DNA of 64,000 bases from Phyllobacterium bourgognense (lineage in GTDB: Bacteria; Pseudomonadota; Alphaproteobacteria; Rhizobiales; Rhizobiaceae): the NCBI RefSeq assembly GCF_003337575.1, contig NZ_QPJM01000009.1, positions 146,143 through 210,142 on the forward strand, given 5' to 3'. Positions 37,537-46,374 of the stretch are shown here, piece by piece. Numbering within the stretch: position 1 is the stretch's first letter; the number at the start of each line of letters is the position of its first letter. The position numbers were made by a program, and so were the translations under genes. The notes below the pieces were generated by a model, which made no database searches, had not been told where the DNA came from, and saw nothing but the letters and a program-made list of their open reading frames with translations.

Positions 37537-38763
37537 TTAACTACCCTTCCTGAAAAGCTTTTGTCCGAGAAGATACCGGTCCGACAAGGGCAGACTGGCA
37601 GCACCGAGTGCTCGCGCGTGAATGCCGACCGTTCCTTCGAAGATCGCCGGCAATTGAATGCCTTCCAGATCGAATGTTTCGACATGTCTGCGCACCGCGT
37701 CGACAATCCGCGCCCGCACGCTTGCCGGCATCCAGCCATCGATGATGGCCGCCTCGAAGTCCACCACCGAGGACGACGCGATAACGGCTTGCGCGATCGC
37801 CCTGCCGGCACGGTCGATCCACGCGTCGAGCTCTGGCCCCATCTCGCCCCAGTCTTCGGGCGAAGCCCAGAGCGGCGAGGGGTCCCGGCCAAGCTCGGTA
37901 ACATCCCGCTCCAGAGCGGTGATCGACGCGATGTCGATCAGCTGGCGCGCGGCACCGTCCGGTCCGGGCACCGGCATCGAACCCAGCGCACCGGCATTGC
38001 CGCTGCGGCCCGCATAAAGACTGCCATTGATGACGATGCCGCCACCGATAAAGGAGCCGATGTAGAAATAGACGAAATCATTGATGTCCTTGGTCTGGCC
38101 GAACACAAGTTCAGCCCCGCAGGCGGCGGTCATGTCGTTCTGCAGATAAACCGGAAATGAACAAAGCGCCGCAACCGTCTCGCGAATATCGCAGTCGCGC
38201 CATTCGTCCATGACCGCCTGCGGTGCACCCACCGTATCGGCCCACTTCCACAATTCGAAGGGGGCTGCAATGCCAATTCCTGCGATCCGTTCGCGCTGTT
38301 TTGGCGCCAGCGCCTCCATCATCTGCGCCATGCCCGTGGCAGCGAAGCTGAAGATCGGTTCCGGCATTGGATAATCATAAGGCATGTGCAGCATGGAACG
38401 AATGCGGCCGATAAAGTCGATCAGCACCAGGTCGGCACTGCGGCGTCCGATCTTTAGCCCGAAGAAGAATGCGCCTTCCGGATTGAGTGACATCGGAATC
38501 AATGGCTGGCCGATGCGTCCACGCAGCGGCTCCTCTCTCGACAGGAGCTCGTCAGCTTCCAGCATGCGCATGATGATCGAGCTTGTCTGCGCCGAAAGCC
38601 CGGTCATCCGGGCGATAGCGGTTTTTGCCAGGCTGCCGTGCTGGCGCAGAAGCGAAAGCACCACGCGCTCATTATGATCGCGCATGCCACTTTGATTGGT
38701 ACCGTGATGAAGCGTCAGCCTGGTTCCTCCCGTGCCGGAACGCTCCGATACTCGAATACTCAA
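37537..38763 (-). CDS. frcR: ROK-family transcriptional regulator of the fructose-type locus
   Basis: A 408-residue ROK repressor. The winged-helix domain includes RVVLSLLRQHGSLAKTAIAR and TGLSAQTSSIIMRMLEADEL. A sugar-kinase-like domain follows, but without the full zinc-cysteine cluster. I start it at TTG 38763 (MSIRVSERSGTGG), which has GAGGA eight bases upstream and gives the usual rhizobial length; the ORF extends 19 residues further without support. It faces frcB across a 217-bp region that contains a 40-bp palindrome. In Sinorhizobium meliloti FrcR stands beside frcBCAK. Confidence 0.85.
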   Translation of the reverse strand: MSIRVSERSGTGGTRLTLHHGTNQSGMRDHNERVVLSLLRQHGSLAKTAIARMTGLSAQTSSIIMRMLEADELLSREEPLRGRIGQPLIPMSLNPEGAFFFGLKIGRRSADLVLIDFIGRIRSMLHMPYDYPMPEPIFSFAATGMAQMMEALAPKQRERIAGIGIAAPFELWKWADTVGAPQAVMDEWRDCDIRETVAALCSFPVYLQNDMTAACGAELVFGQTKDINDFVYFYIGSFIGGGIVINGSLYAGRSGNAGALGSMPVPGPDGAARQLIDIASITALERDVTELGRDPSPLWASPEDWGEMGPELDAWIDRAGRAIAQAVIASSSVVDFEAAIIDGWMPASVRARIVDAVRRHVETFDLEGIQLPAIFEGTVGIHARALGAASLPLSDRYLLGQKLFRKGS

Positions 38764-38813
38764 GGACTTGGTCCTCCCATGAATATGGCGGACAATGGAG
38801 ATATTGAGGAATG

Positions 38814-38853
38814 CTGTCAATATTAAATCAGAGTGATTTATTAATGTTGACAG
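38814..38853. promoter_or_regulatory. Forty-base imperfect palindrome between frcR and frcB
   Basis: The arms CTGTCAA (38814-38820) and TTGACAG (38847-38853) are inverted. Inside them, ATTAAATCA and TGATTTATTAAT are inverted around a central GAG. It sits in the divergent promoter region, as expected for a ROK-family operator. Confidence 0.65.
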
Positions 38854-38980
38854 GTCGCGACGAGTGGTATTTGCTACGCCCTAACACTTGGCCGGAGGAC
38901 TGTCTGAGGTGTTTACGAGGAACAGGGCGCGACTAGTGTCGGCCCGTCGCGCCGTTGCGCGATTTTTGGGAGGAAGTGAC

Positions 38981-40015
38981 ATGCGTAGAAGCATCTATCT
39001 GAAATCGACTATCTTTAGCGCCGCCGCTGTGGCCATCGCCGCCTTGGCTGCTCCGGCACAGGCCGCCGGCGTCGGCGCATGCCTCATCACCAAGACCGAT
39101 ACCAACCCGTTTTTCGTCAAGATGAAAGAGGGTGCCTTGGCCAAGTCGAAGGAACTCGGCGTTGACCTGAAAACCTACGCCGGCAAGATCGACGGGGACA
39201 GCGAAAGCCAGGTAGCAGCCATCGAGACCTGCATCGCCGATGGCGCCAAGGGTATCCTGATCACTGCATCCGATACGGCCGGCATCGTTTCCTCGGTCAA
39301 GCAGGCACGCGATGCGGGCCTCCTTGTCATCGCTCTCGACACGCCGCTCGATCCGGCCGACGCGGCTGACGCTACTTTCGCCACCGACAATCTCCTTGCC
39401 GGCGAACTGATCGGCAAATGGGCTGCCGGGACACTCGGCGACAAGGCCAAGGACGCCAAGATCGCCTTTCTCGACCTGACACCGTCGCAGCCGACCGTCG
39501 ATGTTTTGCGCGACCAGGGCTTCATGAAGGGCTTCGGCATCGATGTCGTCGATATCAACAAGATCGGCGATGAAAAGGATCCGCGCATTGTCGGCCACGA
39601 CGTGACAAACGGCAATGAAGAAGGTGGCCGCAAGGCGATGGAAAACCTTCTGCAGAAGGACCCGAGCATCAATGTCGTTCACACGATCAACGAACCGGCT
39701 GCTGCCGGTGCCTATGAAGCTCTGAAAGCCTTTGGCAAAGAAAAGGACGTCCTTATCGTTTCCGTCGATGGCGGTTGCCCAGGCGTGAAGAACGTCGAGG
39801 CCGGCGTGATCGGTGCAACCTCGCAGCAGTACCCTCTGCTGATGGCGTCGCTCGGCATCGAAGCGATCAAGAAGTTTGCCGACACCGGCGAAAAGCCGAA
39901 GCCGACCGAAGGCAAGAACTTCTTCGACACGGGCGTTTCGCTCGTTACCGACAAGCCTGTTCAAGGTCTTGAGTCTATCGACGTCAAGACCGGCACGAGC
40001 AAGTGCTGGGGCTAA
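38981..40015 (+). CDS. frcB: Fructose-type ABC transporter binding protein FrcB
   Basis: A 344-residue CUT2 binding protein. The signal peptide is cleaved near APAQAAGVG (residues 26-34). The mature protein carries [37 protein letters not shown] and [20 protein letters not shown], which I recognise as FrcB-like. The start at 38981 follows GGGAGGAAG. S. meliloti FrcB imports fructose and also binds mannose and ribose; the same is likely here. A large palindromic repeat separates it from frcC. Confidence 0.92.
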   Translation: MRRSIYLKSTIFSAAAVAIAALAAPAQAAGVGACLITKTDTNPFFVKMKEGALAKSKELGVDLKTYAGKIDGDSESQVAAIETCIADGAKGILITASDTAGIVSSVKQARDAGLLVIALDTPLDPADAADATFATDNLLAGELIGKWAAGTLGDKAKDAKIAFLDLTPSQPTVDVLRDQGFMKGFGIDVVDINKIGDEKDPRIVGHDVTNGNEEGGRKAMENLLQKDPSINVVHTINEPAAAGAYEALKAFGKEKDVLIVSVDGGCPGVKNVEAGVIGATSQQYPLLMASLGIEAIKKFADTGEKPKPTEGKNFFDTGVSLVTDKPVQGLESIDVKTGTSKCWG

Positions 40016-40025
40016 TTCAATCAAG

Positions 40026-40186
40026 TCACCCCCCTCTGCCCTGCCGGGCATCTCCCCCGCAAGGGGGAGATCGAACCGTCAGGAAGATCTGTGCTATTCT
40101 TGCAGCGGTGGAATTGAGCAAAAACTGTATTGAAAGCTGATCTCCCCCCTTGTGGGGGAGATGTCCGGCAGGACAGAGGGGGGTGA
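40026..40186. repeat. RIME-type palindromic intergenic element between frcB and frcC
   Basis: Two inverted arms of about 47 bp (40026-40072 and 40139-40186) share TCACCCCCCTCTG, CCTGCCGG and CATCTCCCCC with a few mismatches, separated by 66 bp. Each arm also folds on itself around a CCCCC/GGGGG stem. This matches the rhizobial intergenic mosaic element pattern. It lies inside the operon, so it may fold in the mRNA and set the frcB to frcC ratio. Confidence 0.8.
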
Positions 40187-40237
40187 GCGGCCGTGTTCGC
40201 TCGTCTCAAGATACAAATTTTCTCCGGAGGTCACATT

Positions 40238-41317
40238 ATGACAGACACACAGCAAACGCCGCGAACACCTCAAGACTTCGAAAGCGCGGTGGCACGGGAA
40301 ACTGCTGTTGCCAGCTTCGACACCCATGAGAAAAGCCCTCTCGAAAGGATAAGGCATTTCCTTCATTCCAGTCCGGCTTCCGTTCCCCTAATCGTTCTGG
40401 TGCTGTCTCTGGTGATCTTTGCGGTCATCGTCGGCTCCCGCTTTTTCACTCCGTTTGCGCTGTCGCTCATCCTGCAGCAGGTGGCGATCGTCGGCATTGT
40501 CGGCGCTGCACAAACCCTGGTCGTTCTCACCGCAGGTATCGACCTTTCGGTCGGCGCCATCATGGTGCTGACGTCGGTCATCATGGGACAGTTCACTTTC
40601 CGCTATGGCATGCCTGTCGAATTGGCCATCGCGTGCGGGCTCGCGCTTGGCGCGCTGTGCGGCTTTATCAACGGTGTCCTCATCGCTTATCTGAAGCTGC
40701 CACCTTTCATTGTCACGCTCGGCACCTGGCAGATCTATCTGGCGACGACCTATATCTATTCGGCAAACGAGACGATCCGTGCCCAGGATATCGAGGCGAA
40801 TGCCAAGCTCCTGCAATTCTTTGGCGAGAAGGTCCCCATAGGCGGCGCCACCTTCACCTATGGCGTCTTCATCATGATCGTTTTGATCGCGATCCTATGG
40901 TACGTGCTCAACCACACCGCCTGGGGCCGCCATGTCTACGCCATCGGCGATGATCCGGAGGCGGCAAAGCTCTCCGGCGTCAGCACAAAGCGCGTGCTCA
41001 TTGCTGTCTATGTCCTCGCCGGTCTCATCTGTGCGCTGGCCGGCTGGGTTTCGATCGGACGCAACGGCTCGGTTTCCCCGCAGATCGGCCAGTTCGCCAA
41101 TATCGAATCCATCACCGCCGTGGTGATTGGCGGCATGTCGCTCTTCGGCGGACGCGGCTCCATCATGGGCATGCTCTTCGGCGCATTGATCGTCGGCGTC
41201 TTCTCCTTCGGCATGCGCATGTACGGTACCGACGTTCAATGGACGTATCTCATCATCGGTGTATTGATCATCCTGGCCGTCGCTATCGACCAGTGGATCA
41301 GAAAGGTAGCAGGCTGA
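40238..41317 (+). CDS. frcC: Fructose-type ABC transporter permease FrcC
   Basis: A 359-residue RbsC-family permease. The N-terminus has a hydrophilic extension of about 60 residues (TDTQQTPRTPQDFESAV) before the first span, as known for FrcC. AGIDLSVGAIMVLTSVIMGQ and ESITAVVIGGMSLFGGRGSI are the conserved blocks. The ATG at 40238 follows CCGGAGG at seven bases. Its stop overlaps the frcA start by one base. Confidence 0.92.
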   Translation: MTDTQQTPRTPQDFESAVARETAVASFDTHEKSPLERIRHFLHSSPASVPLIVLVLSLVIFAVIVGSRFFTPFALSLILQQVAIVGIVGAAQTLVVLTAGIDLSVGAIMVLTSVIMGQFTFRYGMPVELAIACGLALGALCGFINGVLIAYLKLPPFIVTLGTWQIYLATTYIYSANETIRAQDIEANAKLLQFFGEKVPIGGATFTYGVFIMIVLIAILWYVLNHTAWGRHVYAIGDDPEAAKLSGVSTKRVLIAVYVLAGLICALAGWVSIGRNGSVSPQIGQFANIESITAVVIGGMSLFGGRGSIMGMLFGALIVGVFSFGMRMYGTDVQWTYLIIGVLIILAVAIDQWIRKVAG

Positions 41318-42087
41318 TGTCAAGAGAACCCATCCTTACCGCCCGCGGACTGGTCAAGCGCTACGGCCGCGTCACAGCACTCGATTACGCGGATTTCGAT
41401 CTTTATCCCGGCGAAGTGCTGGCAGTGATCGGCGATAACGGTGCCGGCAAATCATCGCTGATCAAGGCGATTTCCGGTGCAGTGCATCCCGATGAAGGTG
41501 AAATGACGCTGGAAGGCAAGCCGATCCATTTTCGCTCGCCCATGGAAGCACGCGACGCCGGTATCGAAACCGTCTACCAGAATCTGGCACTCTCACCGGC
41601 GCTGTCGATTGCCGACAACATGTTTCTTGGCCGCGAAATCCGCAAGCCGGGCGTCATGGGCAGCTGGTTCCGCATGCTCGACCGCAAGGCGATGGAAACG
41701 AAGGCGCGGGACAAGCTCACCGAGCTCGGCCTGATGACCATCCAGAACATCAGCCAGGCAGTGGAGACACTCTCCGGCGGTCAGCGCCAGGGTGTGGCGG
41801 TGGCGCGTGCCGCCGCCTTTGGCTCGAAGGTCGTCATCATGGACGAGCCGACGGCGGCGCTCGGCGTCAAAGAGTCCCGCCGCGTCCTCGAACTCATCCA
41901 GGATGTGAAGAAACGCGGATTGCCGATTGTGCTCATCTCGCACAATATGCCACACGTTTTCGAAGTGGCCGACCGCATCCACATCCATCGTCTCGGCAAG
42001 CGTCTTACCGTCATCAACCCGACGGAATATACGATGTCGGATGCCGTCGCCTTCATGACGGGTGCCAAGGCACCGCCGCCCAGCTAG
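41317..42087 (+). CDS. frcA: Fructose-type ABC transporter ATPase FrcA
   Basis: A 256-residue ATPase with one nucleotide-binding domain, unlike the two-domain RbsA type at the start of the window. Walker A is VIGDNGAGKSSLIKAISG near residues 35-52, signature LSGGQRQGVAVARAA near 148-162, and Walker B VVIMDEPTAALG. This single-domain form is the FrcA type. It is followed by a strong hairpin and then the isomerase gene. Confidence 0.92.
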   Translation: MSREPILTARGLVKRYGRVTALDYADFDLYPGEVLAVIGDNGAGKSSLIKAISGAVHPDEGEMTLEGKPIHFRSPMEARDAGIETVYQNLALSPALSIADNMFLGREIRKPGVMGSWFRMLDRKAMETKARDKLTELGLMTIQNISQAVETLSGGQRQGVAVARAAAFGSKVVIMDEPTAALGVKESRRVLELIQDVKKRGLPIVLISHNMPHVFEVADRIHIHRLGKRLTVINPTEYTMSDAVAFMTGAKAPPPS

Positions 42088-42114
42088 AACGAGACGAATT
42101 TGGATGGAAACGAT

Positions 42115-42158
42115 GGCGCAGGTTATCTCTCCCCTTTTGGGAGAGATAACCTGGCGCC
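42115..42158 (+). terminator. Strong hairpin between frcA and the isomerase gene
   Basis: Fourteen perfect base pairs (AGGTTATCTCTCCC with its complement), a 5-base CTTTT loop and a further GGCGC/GCGCC stem with one bulge. There is no T run immediately after the stem, so it may be a partial terminator or an mRNA-stability element. Confidence 0.7.
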
Positions 42159-42193
42159 ACTTAAGCGACTACAGTTAAAGGATTTTTTTGAGA

Positions 42194-42883
42194 ATGAAAC
42201 GTTCTGAAGTCAATGAGATCATCCGCGAAAGCGACAAGTTCATCCGTTCGTTCGGCTATGTCATGCCGCCTTTCGCCTATTGGTCGCCGGAAGAGCTGAA
42301 GACCCGAACCGCAACCGATTCGAAGGCCATCCTGCAGGCTCGGCTCGGCTGGGACATCACCGATTACGGCCAGGGCAAATTCGATGAGCTTGGCCTCTTC
42401 CTCTTCACCACCCGCAACGGCAATCAGGAAGATTTGAAAAAGGGCGGCGGTATGCTCTACGCCGAAAAAATCATGATCAGCCGCGAAAAGCAGCTGTCGC
42501 CGATGCACCGCCACATCGTCAAGGCGGAAGACATCATCAATCGCGGTGGCGGCACGCTGGTGCTCGAGCTCTTCAACTCCAATCCGGACGGCAGCGTCGA
42601 CGAGAAAACCGACGTGGAAGTGGCCACCGACGGGCGCATCGTGCGCCAGAAGGCGGGTGGGCTGCTCAAGCTGCAGCCGGGCGAAAGCGTGACGCTTCTG
42701 CCGGGCAACTGGCACGCGTTCTGGGGCGAAGGCGGCGACGTGCTGATCGGCGAAGTCTCCACCGTCAATGACGATCTCACCGACAATATCTTCCGCGAAC
42801 CGATCGGCCGTTTCTCCTCCATCGACGAGGACGAGGCGCCGCTGCATTTGCTGGTCTCCGACTACGACAAATGGCTGGCGTGA
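42194..42883 (+). CDS. D-lyxose/D-mannose ketol-isomerase
   Basis: A 229-residue cupin isomerase of the D-lyxose isomerase family (formerly DUF1498). The metal ligands appear as SPMHRHIVKAEDI (two His and a Glu) and LLPGNWHAFWGEG (His). D-lyxose isomerases convert lyxose to xylulose and usually mannose to fructose. After frcBCA this suggests that mannose or lyxose imported by Frc is funnelled into fructose or xylulose. The start ATG at 42194 is six bases after an in-frame TTG. Confidence 0.88.
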   Translation: MKRSEVNEIIRESDKFIRSFGYVMPPFAYWSPEELKTRTATDSKAILQARLGWDITDYGQGKFDELGLFLFTTRNGNQEDLKKGGGMLYAEKIMISREKQLSPMHRHIVKAEDIINRGGGTLVLELFNSNPDGSVDEKTDVEVATDGRIVRQKAGGLLKLQPGESVTLLPGNWHAFWGEGGDVLIGEVSTVNDDLTDNIFREPIGRFSSIDEDEAPLHLLVSDYDKWLA

Positions 42884-43135
42884 CATCCGGAATGTGAATC
42901 TGTCGGACGGGGCGCCTCTGATCTCCTCGGGCGGCTGTCGGATCTGAATGAGTATACCCTGCTGGCAAAATCTCCTGTGCGTGGTTCGACAAGCTCACCA
43001 TGAGGGCGCTTTAAAAGAGTTGTGCGTGTCCATGGGTGTCTAAAAGCCAGCATTTACTGGGGTTTGCCTTGTTATAAATGTCATAAGTGTTGTATGTGTC
43101 GTTATCCACACTAGGACAACGGCAGGGACACCATC
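42884..43135. other. Left flank of the integrated island
   Basis: About 250 bp without a gene or tRNA. It contains AAGCTCACCATGAGGG at 42991-43006, an inverted counterpart of which lies at 54358-54374 on the far side of the island. An attachment core could not be identified. The right part, AT-rich, probably carries the integrase promoter. Confidence 0.4.
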
Positions 43136-44328
43136 GTGAGCAAGAAGAAGTTCGACACCCCGTTAACAGCTGCGATGATCAACAGTCTTAGCAAACCTGG
43201 CCGCTATCCGGAAGGTTCGATCAGCTGCTTGTATGTGAAGGTCCGGTCTGAAACCAGCAAGATTTGGATTTTCATGTCCAAACGTACCGGCGAGATGAGC
43301 CTTGGCAGCTGGACGGGCAATGGCAAGGCAGGGATGACCTCGATCCCCATGGCGCGCAAGAAGGCGCTGGCCATCCATGCCCAGATCGGCGATGGCAAAG
43401 ACCCGCGTGCCGAGAAGCGGGCCAGCCTAATGACGTTCGGCAAGGCCGCGACGGCGACCATCGCCAGCATCAAGGCCGGTTTCAAGAGCAAGAAGACTGA
43501 GGAAGGATGGGAGCGCATCCTGCGCATCCATGCCGCGCCGATCACCGACACGCCCGTCAACAAGATCACGGTCGAGGACATGCTGGCCATTTTAAAGCCG
43601 ATCTGGACGACAAATGCCGAAACCGCCAAGCGGCTGCGTCAGTACAGCGAGAAGGTCTTGGACTGGGCCACCGTCATGGGTTATCGCAGCGGTCCCAACC
43701 CTGCGCTGTGGAAAGGCAACTTGGACCATTTGCTGCCCAAGCGTCCGAGATTGCAGAGAGGCCATCATCCGGCTGTGCCCTATGCGGACATGCCTGCCTT
43801 CGTTGCGCGGCTCAAGGCGCTTGACGACGTGGCGACTCTGCCGCTGCTGTTGACGATCCTGTGCGCAACAAGGACGAGCGAAACGCTGCTGGCGAGTGGA
43901 AAGAGATCGATCTGGACAAGGCCGTGTGGACGATTCCTGCTATCCGCACCAAGACCGGCAAGAAGGACCATTGCCTTCCCTTGACCAAGCCTGCGTTGGC
44001 GCTGCTGGCCTCGCTGGACCGCGTAGAAGGCCAAACGCGGCTGTTCCCTGAACTCGGTCCCAACGCGCTGCTCGACTGCCTGCACCGGCTGGAACCGGAT
44101 AAAACCGTGCATGGATTTCGGTCGTCCTTCCGTGACTGGGCCGGTGATGAAACCAACTTTGCCCGCGAGGTGATCGAGGAAACCATCGGGCATAAGGTCG
44201 GCGACGACACCGAAAATGCCTACCGGCGCGGCACGGCGATGAAGAAGCGCAAGCGCGTGCTAGATGCATGGTCCAGTTTCGTGACGGGCAAGCAACAAGA
44301 CAACATTTTGGCATTCAAAAGCCGGTAA
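43136..44328 (+). pseudogene. Tyrosine-type integrase (P4-like), frameshifted
   Basis: Residues from two frames make one P4-type integrase of about 400 residues. Frame 1 (43136 to about 43895) gives the arm-binding DUF4102 domain (DTPLTAAMINSLSKPGRYPE) and the first catalytic Arg (LCATRTSETLLA). Frame 2 (about 43893 to 44328) continues EWKEIDLDKAVWTIPAIRTK, then HGFRSSFRDWAGDE (HxxR) and IGHKVGDDTENAYRR (His and catalytic Tyr). One base is missing near 43890-43900, and no slippery heptamer is seen. It is either a decayed gene or a sequencing error. It marks the left end of the island. Confidence 0.85.
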
Positions 44329-44387
44329 CTTTTTAAAACCAATAAATACAATGGACAGGCTGAGAACAGATCGTGCTCAACGGCAAA

Positions 44388-44416
44388 GGACGCTGCACCA
44401 ATTCGTGCAGCGTTCC
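44388..44416 (+). terminator. Terminator-like hairpin after the integrase
   Basis: GGACGCTGCAC pairs with GTGCAGCGTTCC (one bulged base) around a 6-base loop, followed by a T-rich stretch, 60 bp after the integrase stop. Confidence 0.75.
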
Positions 44417-44514
44417 GTTTGTGTTCTTCTTTCGATCTACTTTGGTTCTTGCCAAAAAGTCGCGAAACAGCTTGGATGACACTCAGAGACACCAACTGTT
44501 TGAGGATGACGACA

Positions 44515-45498
44515 ATGGCCAAGGCCAAGGTATTTCCTGCATCGCCGACTCTTGTCCCGACCAACTATATCGCGGCGGATTTGAACATTTCCCGTGCCCA
44601 TGTCTACCACATGGCGGAAACCTTGGACGACTTTCCGAAACCTGTCTTCATCGGCAGTCACCGCAAGTACGTGTTGCAGGACTATGAGCGTTTCCGGCGC
44701 AATTACATCGCCAAACATCAAGGCCGTGCCAAGCGCGGGCATGGGTTCATGCCGCTTGGCAGGACTTGCGTCCTCAATGCCGATGGCGGTCAGGGCAAGA
44801 CTTATCTTGCACTACAGTTGGAAGTTGCGATGCGTGCAAAAATCCCGTTTCTCGGATTGCCGGTCAAGCAAGGACCGGTTCTGTTTTTCAGCGCAGAAGA
44901 GCCCTTACAGATTCTGCGCTATCGCATTGAGGCGATCTGCCTTGCCGAAGGCCTCAAGGCATGCGACCTCAGCGGCCTTCATGTTCTGGACCACTCGCGC
45001 GATGTGGCTTGGCTGTTCGAGGAAGACCGGCGCACTGGCCAGCTGCGCGAAACAGAGCGGTTCCGCTGGCTTTGTGAACTTGTCGAGACTATCCAGCCAG
45101 CAGCGCTCGTCCTCGACAACCGTGCGCGTATTTTCAGAGGCAACCAGAACGACAGCGGCCTTGCAACCGAAGTCATTGCCATCCTCGACCGGCTCGCGGC
45201 ACGCCACGACATGTCGATCCTGCTGCTGTCACATCCCAGCTTGTCCGGCATTTCCAGTGGTCGCGGCGACAGTGGTTCGGTGGCTTGGTCGAATGCAGCA
45301 CGGGCGCGCATGTATCTGCATCAACCTGGCGAGGATGCTAGAAGCGGGCCGGACGATGGCAAGCGCGTCCTCACCAGCATGAAAAGCAGCCACGGCCAGC
45401 AGGGCAAGAGCGTCAATCTGCAATGGCAGAACGGACGCTTCTATTGCGACTATCAGCCACCGAAAGCCGACGCTGGTACCTTGAGCGACGGTTCATAG
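44515..45498 (+). CDS. RepA-like AAA/RecA ATPase with N-terminal AlpA-like HTH
   Basis: A 327-residue protein starting at ATG 44515, with GAGGA eight bases upstream. Residues about 12-60 look like an AlpA/excisionase helix-turn-helix: NYIAADLNISRAHVYHMAET, then PKPVFIGSHRKYVLQDYERF. A RecA/DnaB-like ATPase follows, with Walker A NADGGQGKTYLALQ (near 85-98), FFSAEEPLQILRYR, and Walker B AALVLDN. LLLSHPSLSGISSGRGDSGS resembles hexameric plasmid RepA helicases. Its place behind the integrase suggests a role in excision or replication of the element. The C-terminal residues run to a junction with ligase D debris and may not be original. Confidence 0.8.
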   Translation: MAKAKVFPASPTLVPTNYIAADLNISRAHVYHMAETLDDFPKPVFIGSHRKYVLQDYERFRRNYIAKHQGRAKRGHGFMPLGRTCVLNADGGQGKTYLALQLEVAMRAKIPFLGLPVKQGPVLFFSAEEPLQILRYRIEAICLAEGLKACDLSGLHVLDHSRDVAWLFEEDRRTGQLRETERFRWLCELVETIQPAALVLDNRARIFRGNQNDSGLATEVIAILDRLAARHDMSILLLSHPSLSGISSGRGDSGSVAWSNAARARMYLHQPGEDARSGPDDGKRVLTSMKSSHGQQGKSVNLQWQNGRFYCDYQPPKADAGTLSDGS

Positions 45499-45740
45499 CC
45501 AATGACGGCGAAGCTTTCGCTGTTGCTGCATTTGATTTTGAGCCAGTCGCCGGATCTGCCAGAACGATAGGTGCTGTTTTTATCCTTAGCGATAATCCCT
45601 TCAAGGCAGTGCGTACACGCGTTCCGCAAAAGGAGTTCTCCGTCGGTAGCCGGCTGGCGCTTGAGAGATGCGATGTGCTCCCGCCTTGCCGTGAGCTGCG
45701 CAATGTATAAGACCGGGCGGATCCGGGCGACTAGACGCAC
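45453..45740 (-). pseudogene. ligD: Fragment of DNA ligase D (ligase domain)
   Basis: Read on the minus strand, the frame gives LLLRNACTHCLEGIIAKDKN, then YRSGRSGDWLKIKCSN and FAVIGYEPS. This is the LigD ATP-ligase segment that links motif IV (LEGIVSK) to motif V (WLKIKC). Nothing before about the first 30 residues or after the stop at 45453 resembles LigD, so only some 65 codons remain. The fragment abuts the 3' end of the ATPase gene. It is unrelated to the intact ligase at 28 kb. Confidence 0.8.
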
Positions 45741-45873
45741 GGGTCGCGAAAAAGGAGGAGAGCTAAGACAGGATGTGACAACAACGCGACCCTATTCAAG
45801 TCGTATAAGTATCAGGCTTGGCGTTCCGAGTTCAGGTGCACTTCAATCAACCGCATGAGGGCTTTGCGGGCTT

Positions 45874-45936
45874 CTACCCTTGGGCCAACTGCCGCATGGC
45901 TTCATGGGTGGTTGTGGCGTTGTAGAGATTGCACAT
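45874..45936 (-). pseudogene. 5' fragment of a YedK/HMCES-type SRAP gene
   Basis: The twenty codons MCNLYNATTTHEAMRQLAQG are the start of an SOS-response-associated peptidase, including the catalytic Cys2. A stop follows at once, where about 200 more residues are expected. It lies 134 bp from the LigD fragment on the same strand. No ribosome site is obvious. Confidence 0.75.
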
Positions 45937-46023
45937 GGCTCGATGATAATTGATCCCTAATCGTTCGCAAGCTGCGGCATCTTCGGTCTTGACGAGCCAA
46001 TAGTGTGTTCCCATTTTGTTCTC

Positions 46024-46374
46024 ATGACGCCCTACAGCGGTACAGACACAATCGGTGGTCTCATCGATGACAACGGCAACAACCTGACCGCGCACTGCGG
46101 AAACAAGGGATGTGGCCGTCATGCCCCTATCGATCTGGCGAAACTTGCGGAGAAACTTGGTCGCGATCATGGTGCTATGGCGAAGGATTTGCTGCCAAAA
46201 ATGCATTGTTCCGCCTGCAAGTCGCGGTTTTCTGCGATCACGATGAGTCCGAAGCATACTGGAGGTGGATTTTTAGACGGCTCCGGGATTTACGGCCCTA
46301 CTCCAATTGCTGCTGTGGTGTTACGGAGCCGCGAATTGGTCCTTAGGCGCGTGCATCATCTTCACCAATTATAA
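46024..46374 (+). CDS. Hypothetical zinc-ribbon-like protein
   Basis: A 116-residue protein from ATG 46024 (seven more residues are possible). It has two Cys pairs, LTAHCGNKGCGRHAPIDLAK and MHCSACKSRFSA, around a helix AKLAEKLGRDHGAMAKDLLP. The pattern resembles the smaller protein at 51867-52088. The last 30 residues overlap the small opposite-strand gene and are low in character, so the true 3' end may have been altered by a frameshift. Function unknown. Confidence 0.6.
   Translation: MTPYSGTDTIGGLIDDNGNNLTAHCGNKGCGRHAPIDLAKLAEKLGRDHGAMAKDLLPKMHCSACKSRFSAITMSPKHTGGGFLDGSGIYGPTPIAAVVLRSRELVLRRVHHLHQL

Noticed and set aside
43880..43990. Programmed -1 frameshift in the integrase
   Set aside because: There is no slippery heptamer and no downstream pseudoknot visible. 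Loss of one base is the simpler reading.
45571..45858. Plus-strand ORF across the LigD and SRAP debris
   Set aside because: No protein character. The minus-strand fragments explain the sequence.
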